Below are positions 60,287 through 64,000 of a stretch of 64,000 bases of DNA, in pieces. The stretch is from Candidatus Roseilinea sp. (GTDB taxonomy: Bacteria; Chloroflexota; Anaerolineae; J036; Brachytrichaceae), in contig AP024676.1 of NCBI GenBank assembly GCA_025998955.1, positions 868,001-932,000 of the forward strand. The letters run 5' to 3'. The position numbers and the translations under genes were made by a program. The number at the start of each line of letters is the position of its first letter. Position 1 is the stretch's first letter. Below the pieces are notes generated by a model. The model was not told where the DNA came from. It did not search any database and saw nothing but the letters and a program-made list of their open reading frames with translations.

Positions 60287-60335
60287 CCTACTGCAACCCG
60301 TCTCAACAAGAAACGACACAGAACGACACAATTCC

Positions 60336-60785
60336 ATGGAACGCACACTGATCATCATCAAACCCGACGGCGTGCAACGCGCGCTGGTCGGCGAAGTCAT
60401 CAAACGATTCGAGGCACGGGGCCTGCGCATCGCCGGCCTGAAGCTGATGCAGATCTCGCGCGAGTTGGCCGAGGAACACTACGCCGAGCACAAGGGCAAA
60501 CCGTTCTTCGAGGGCACGGTGAAGTTCATCACCTCGGCGCCGGTCGTGGTGATGTGCCTGGAGGGGCCGAACGCCATCGCTGCTGCGCGCCAGACCATGG
60601 GCGCGACGCGGCCCAATGAGGCGACGCCCGGCAGCATTCGCGCCGACTTCGGCCTGGACGTCTCGCGCAACATCGTGCACGGCAGCGACGGCCCGGAGAC
60701 CGCCGCGCGGGAGATCGCGCTCTACTTCAAGCCGGAAGAGCTGATCAGCTATCAGCGTGCCGGCGACGTCTGGCTGAAGGAGTGA
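60336..60785 (+). CDS. ndk: Nucleoside diphosphate kinase
   Basis: 149 residues. [20 protein letters not shown], the catalytic His in [13 protein letters not shown] (about 117), and [20 protein letters not shown] (substrate loop) are intact. It makes NTPs from NDPs with ATP. ATG 60336; the stop overlaps the next start as GTGA, so gltX is coupled. Slightly longer than the typical 135-140 residues because of a C-terminal extension ([15 protein letters not shown]). Confidence 0.97.
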   Translation: MERTLIIIKPDGVQRALVGEVIKRFEARGLRIAGLKLMQISRELAEEHYAEHKGKPFFEGTVKFITSAPVVVMCLEGPNAIAAARQTMGATRPNEATPGSIRADFGLDVSRNIVHGSDGPETAAREIALYFKPEELISYQRAGDVWLKE

Positions 60786-62305
60786 GCGTGAAGGCGCGCA
60801 CTCGCTTCGCACCCTCGCCGACGGGAGAACTGCACATCGGCGGTGTCCGCACCGCCATCTTCAGTTGGCTGCTGGCCAAGCACACCGGCGGCGAGTTCTA
60901 CCTGCGCATCGAGGACACCGACCAGGATCGCTACGTCCCCGGATCTACCCGGCGCATCCTGGAGTCGTTCGACTGGCTGGGCATCACCCTGGACGGCGGG
61001 CCGGATCACGAAGAATTGCGGACGATGAAGACGAACGAGGACTACCCCGGCGCGCTGGAGGACGGCGAATACAAGGGCGTGCCGGGGCCGTTCGTCCAGT
61101 CGCATCGCCTGCACCTCTACAAACAGTGGGCCGAATGGCTGGTCGAGCACGGGTATGCCTATCGCGCCAACGAGACGCCGGAAGAGCTGCAGCGCATGCG
61201 CGAGGCGGCCCAGGCGCGCAAGCAGACCTTCATCTTCCGCGAGGAGATGCGCCTGCGTCCCGAGGTGCGTCCGGACGAGCCGCACGTCATCCGCATGCGC
61301 ATCCTGCCGCGCGATGGGCGCACCGAGTTCGACGACCTGATCAAAGGGCGGGTGAGCTTCGAGAACGCCCAGGTGGACGACCAGGTGTTGCTGAAGATGG
61401 ACGGCTTCCCGACGTATCACCTGGCCGTCGTCGTGGACGACCATCTGCAGGGCGTGACGCACGTGCTGCGCGGCGACGACTGGCTGCCCAGCGCGCCCAA
61501 GCATGTGTTGCTCTACCGCTACTTCGGCTGGGAGGAGCCGAAGTGGGCACATGTGCCCAACGTGCTGGGCACCGACGGCAAGAAGCTGAGCAAGCGCCAC
61601 GGTGCGCAGAGTGTTTTCGAGTTCCGCGACCAGGGCTACATCCCCGAGGCGCTGATCAACTTTCTCGCGCTGCTCGGCTGGGCGCCCGGCGGCGGCGACG
61701 AGCAAAATGTCTTCACCCGCGAGGAGCTGATCGCCAAGTTCTCGATGGAGGGCGTGGGCAGCTCGCCGGCCGTGTTCGACTACCACAAGCTGGACTGGTT
61801 GAACGGCGTGCACATCCGGCGGCTGGCGCCCGAGGACCTGGCCGAGCGGCTGATCCCTTTCCTCGCCCACGCGGGCATTCCCGTGGATACGCCGGAGAAG
61901 CGCGCGTTGCTGCTCAGGATCGTCCCGCACATCCAGGAGCGCACCAAAAAATTGACCGACGCCGCGCCGCTGGTGGATTTCTTCTTCGCCGATATCCAGA
62001 CGCCGCCGGCCGAGATGCTGATCGGCCCGAAGATGGAGCAGCACCTCTCGCTCTACGCGCTGCGCGAGACGCGCCGGGTGGTCGAGTCGGTCGAGCCGTT
62101 CGAAGATGCGCCGCTGGAGCAAGCGATGCGCGTGTTGTGCGAGGCGTTGCAACTCAAGCCGACGCAACTGTTCACCGTGGTGCGCAACGCGGTGACCGGC
62201 AAATCCGTCACGCCGCCCCTGTTTGCCACCATGGCCATCCTCGGCCGCGAGACCTGCCTGATTCGCCTCGACCGCGCCATCGCGCGGTTGCAGTCCGGCG
62301 AATGA
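60782..62305 (+). CDS. gltX: Glutamyl-tRNA synthetase
   Basis: 507 residues. Class I signatures: [16 protein letters not shown] (HIGH form HIGG) and KLSKRHG (KMSKS form). Typical insertions ([47 protein letters not shown]) and the anticodon-binding C-terminal domain complete it. It charges tRNA-Glu (or tRNA-Gln in species with amidotransferase). It starts with GTG 60782 overlapping the ndk stop and is ended by a bidirectional terminator at 62313. Confidence 0.97.
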   Translation: MSVKARTRFAPSPTGELHIGGVRTAIFSWLLAKHTGGEFYLRIEDTDQDRYVPGSTRRILESFDWLGITLDGGPDHEELRTMKTNEDYPGALEDGEYKGVPGPFVQSHRLHLYKQWAEWLVEHGYAYRANETPEELQRMREAAQARKQTFIFREEMRLRPEVRPDEPHVIRMRILPRDGRTEFDDLIKGRVSFENAQVDDQVLLKMDGFPTYHLAVVVDDHLQGVTHVLRGDDWLPSAPKHVLLYRYFGWEEPKWAHVPNVLGTDGKKLSKRHGAQSVFEFRDQGYIPEALINFLALLGWAPGGGDEQNVFTREELIAKFSMEGVGSSPAVFDYHKLDWLNGVHIRRLAPEDLAERLIPFLAHAGIPVDTPEKRALLLRIVPHIQERTKKLTDAAPLVDFFFADIQTPPAEMLIGPKMEQHLSLYALRETRRVVESVEPFEDAPLEQAMRVLCEALQLKPTQLFTVVRNAVTGKSVTPPLFATMAILGRETCLIRLDRAIARLQSGE

Positions 62306-62312
62306 ACGAAAA

Positions 62313-62343
62313 GAAGCCCGGTTTCTCGAAGAAACCGGGCTTC
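62313..62343. terminator. Bidirectional intrinsic terminator
   Basis: GAAGCCCGGTTTC (62313-62325) and GAAACCGGGCTTC (62331-62343) form a 13-base perfect stem with a five-base loop. A-rich sequence on the left (AACGAAAA) and T-rich on the right (TGCTTAA) serve both the gltX and the convergent protease gene. Confidence 0.8.
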
Positions 62344-62361
62344 TGCTTAAGCGTTACCACA

Positions 62362-64000
62362 TCAGGGCGTCGCCTGGAACGCCAAGTCATCCACCAGCCA
62401 ACTGCTGACGATGGAACTATCCGTCTTGACGGTCAGCTCCAGCAGCACCGACTGGCCGGCATAGGCGCTCAGGTTGACCGAGGTCTTCGTCCAGTTGGGG
62501 TTGTGCGTGGTCGAGCACAGGTTGATCTTCCTGACGTCGGTGCCGTTGACCTTGATGCGGGCGACGTCGTAATTGTCGCCGCAAAAGTCGTTCGAGGCGA
62601 TCACGTGCCAAAAGCCGAGATACGGCGCGCCGGCGGGGATGGTGACGGTCTGCTTCAGCGAGGCGTTCTCATTGTTGACGCCGCCGAACCAGGCAGCCCA
62701 ATCACCGCCGTGCGGGCCGACTGACGGCAGGTTGTCCCGGTCGCAGATCAAGCACTCGCTTGGATAGTTCGAGCTGATCGTCCAGCCCACGCTCGGCCCT
62801 TGCTCGAAGTCGCCGTTCACCAAGTTGCCGCCTCCGCCGCCGGGCGGCGCGGTTTGCTTCACTGCAATGGGCACGTAGGCGCGCGGGCTGGTGGGCGGCC
62901 CGCTGCTCCCCTGCGCGGCCTGGACAGCGGCCGCGGCGTTCACGATGCCGGCGCCGCAGTTCGTCGTGTTGCACGTGCTGCCGGATGGGAAGGGCGTCGC
63001 TGTGGTCTGCAGCAGGCTGAGCACTTGTTCCGGCGTGAGCAACGCGTTGACCGACAGCATGAGCGAAACGATGCCGGCTACGTGCGGCGCCGCCATACTC
63101 GTGCCTTTGTAGAACATGTAGTTGTGCGCTGCCGGCGTTGTCGTGCCGGCGTTCAGCGTCGAGAGCACGCCGTCGCTGCCGCTCTCGCCACCTGGCGCGC
63201 TGATCTCGACGATGGAGCCGTAGTTGCTGTAGGTCGCCTTGTTGCCGTTGCGATTCGTAGCGGCGACGGTGATGACGTTGTTACAATTGCCCGGCGCGAA
63301 GCCGATGGCCGGCGCGTTCGAGTTGCCCGCGGCGACCACGAGGGCAGAGCCTGCGTCGATGACCGCGTTGACGGCGTTCTGCAGCGCGGAGGTGCACGAT
63401 CCGGAGCCACCCAGGCTCATGTTGATCACCCGCGCCGGGTTGGCGTTGGCGGGCACACCCGGCACGCTGAGGCCGGCCGACCAGCGCATGCCGTCAATGA
63501 TGTCGGCGTCCGTGCCGCCGCACCGGCCCAGCGCGCGCACGGGCAGGATCTTCGAGACCCAGTTGATCCCGGCCACACCGGTGCTGTTGTTCGTTGCTGC
63601 GCCGATCGTGCCGGCCACGTGTGTGCCGTGCCACGAACTGGGCGACGCGCCGCATGGATCACTGGAAGTAGACCAATCCCCCGGATCGCTAGCATCAGGG
63701 TCGCGTCCGTTGCCGTCATTGGCAATGAAGACGTTTGTGATGAAATCGTAGCCTGGCACGGTGCGCCCGGCCAGGTCGGGGTGGTCGAAGAGGATGCCGG
63801 TGTCTATAACGGAGACGACGAGGCTGGCCGCGCCGGTAGTGATGTCCCACGCCGCCGGCAGGTTGGCGCCGTAGTTGCCCGGCGCCGGCGCGACGTAGTG
63901 CCACTGCTGGCCGTAGAGCGAATCGTTGGGCGTGAGGGCGATGAACCGCCGGCCGGAGGGTGAGGCGTATTCCACCTCGTCGAGCTGCTCGAGTCGCTTG
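62362..64000 (-). CDS. Secreted S8 subtilase with C-terminal binding domain (5' end off-window)
   Basis: 546 residues are visible; the N-terminus lies beyond the right edge. The end of an I9-like propeptide (EQLDEVEYASPSGRR) is at the edge. The catalytic domain shows Asp in VVSVIDTGILFDH, His in WHGTHVAGTIGAA, Asn in VVAAGNS and Ser in KGTSMAAPHVAG. A linker PRAYVPIAVKQTAPPGGGGG leads to a C-terminal beta-sandwich (NLVNGDFEQGPSVGWTISS ... NPNWTKTSVNLSAYAGQS), a carbohydrate- or substrate-binding-like module ending SSWLVDDLAFQATP. An extracellular protein-degrading enzyme. Confidence 0.94.
   Translation of the reverse strand, partial: KRLEQLDEVEYASPSGRRFIALTPNDSLYGQQWHYVAPAPGNYGANLPAAWDITTGAASLVVSVIDTGILFDHPDLAGRTVPGYDFITNVFIANDGNGRDPDASDPGDWSTSSDPCGASPSSWHGTHVAGTIGAATNNSTGVAGINWVSKILPVRALGRCGGTDADIIDGMRWSAGLSVPGVPANANPARVINMSLGGSGSCTSALQNAVNAVIDAGSALVVAAGNSNAPAIGFAPGNCNNVITVAATNRNGNKATYSNYGSIVEISAPGGESGSDGVLSTLNAGTTTPAAHNYMFYKGTSMAAPHVAGIVSLMLSVNALLTPEQVLSLLQTTATPFPSGSTCNTTNCGAGIVNAAAAVQAAQGSSGPPTSPRAYVPIAVKQTAPPGGGGGNLVNGDFEQGPSVGWTISSNYPSECLICDRDNLPSVGPHGGDWAAWFGGVNNENASLKQTVTIPAGAPYLGFWHVIASNDFCGDNYDVARIKVNGTDVRKINLCSTTHNPNWTKTSVNLSAYAGQSVLLELTVKTDSSIVSSWLVDDLAFQATP

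Noticed and set aside
60752-62167. Long reverse-strand frame opposite gltX
   Set aside because: It is composed of His/Arg/Val-rich shadow sequence; gltX has all class I synthetase motifs on the other strand.

Overview
This is a GC-rich (roughly 60-65% by eye) bacterial chromosomal window, densely coded on both strands. It has one tRNA, one insertion sequence, no rRNA, no CRISPR array and no recognisable prophage. The gene mix points to a Chloroflexota, probably Anaerolineae-like, heterotroph. The evidence is secreted subtilases and a glycosidase with a YLPL/YVPI-type linker, a DUF2089 / DUF4097 / SHOCT-like cluster, COG1579 and FmdB zinc ribbons, an SPFH-NfeD pair and an ABC sugar importer. 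This is an inference from gene content; no phylogenetic marker was aligned. The number of single-base frameshifts (aminotransferase, P-type ATPase twice, transposase, a small membrane protein), several in C-tracts, suggests a metagenome-type assembly or local gene decay.

Layout. 1-9974: greA (partial), a reductase, a glycosyltransferase, tRNA-Cys, a giant secreted S8 protease with two DUF4397 domains nested in its catalytic domain, a COG1579 zinc ribbon, a 48-residue membrane peptide, a ComF-like protein, hpf and a frameshifted class III aminotransferase. 10004-12715: a J-domain protein with an 11-residue-repeat coiled coil, divergent from a K+-dependent-type membrane pyrophosphatase. 12794-15926: a sugar operon (SDR, FGGY kinase, SDR). 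15996-23562: zincin-like protease, NAD+ synthetase, SPFH-NfeD pair, and a NarL-type response regulator with its histidine kinase. 23664-28892: universal stress protein, a small hypothetical protein, and a four-gene ABC sugar importer with internal RNA hairpins. 28861-35804: frameshifted P-type ATPase, then SMP-30 lactonase, M81 metallopeptidase, FmdB zinc ribbon and P1 peptidase. 35823-39666: envelope-associated cluster (small membrane protein, SHOCT-like protein, membrane protein, DUF4097 coiled-coil protein, DUF2089 regulator, TFIIB-type zinc ribbon). 39758-48100: tag, secreted DUF4397 protein, DUF402-CinA fusion, cysteine synthase plus JAMM protease, HAD phosphatase, a decayed TPR/protease relic, sirtuin, aldo-keto reductase and ALDH7. 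48171-52648: secreted AGE-like lipoprotein, GPH transporter and a low-GC secreted glycosidase. 52897-57620: copper module copA-copZ/csoR, with an ISKra4-type element inserted at the csoR stop codon. 58026-64000: RNA-binding protein, TPR protein, ndk, gltX and a second S8 protease running off the right edge.

Structure beyond genes. Two repeat systems stand out. The first is a set of short arrays with a strict 7-bp period, often as inverted arms, at six places; one lies in frame inside the FGGY kinase. The second is a roughly 100-bp intergenic repeat in three copies. The functional modules are carbohydrate uptake and oxidation, extracellular proteolysis, copper homeostasis, and a cell-envelope sensing cluster whose function is not known to me.
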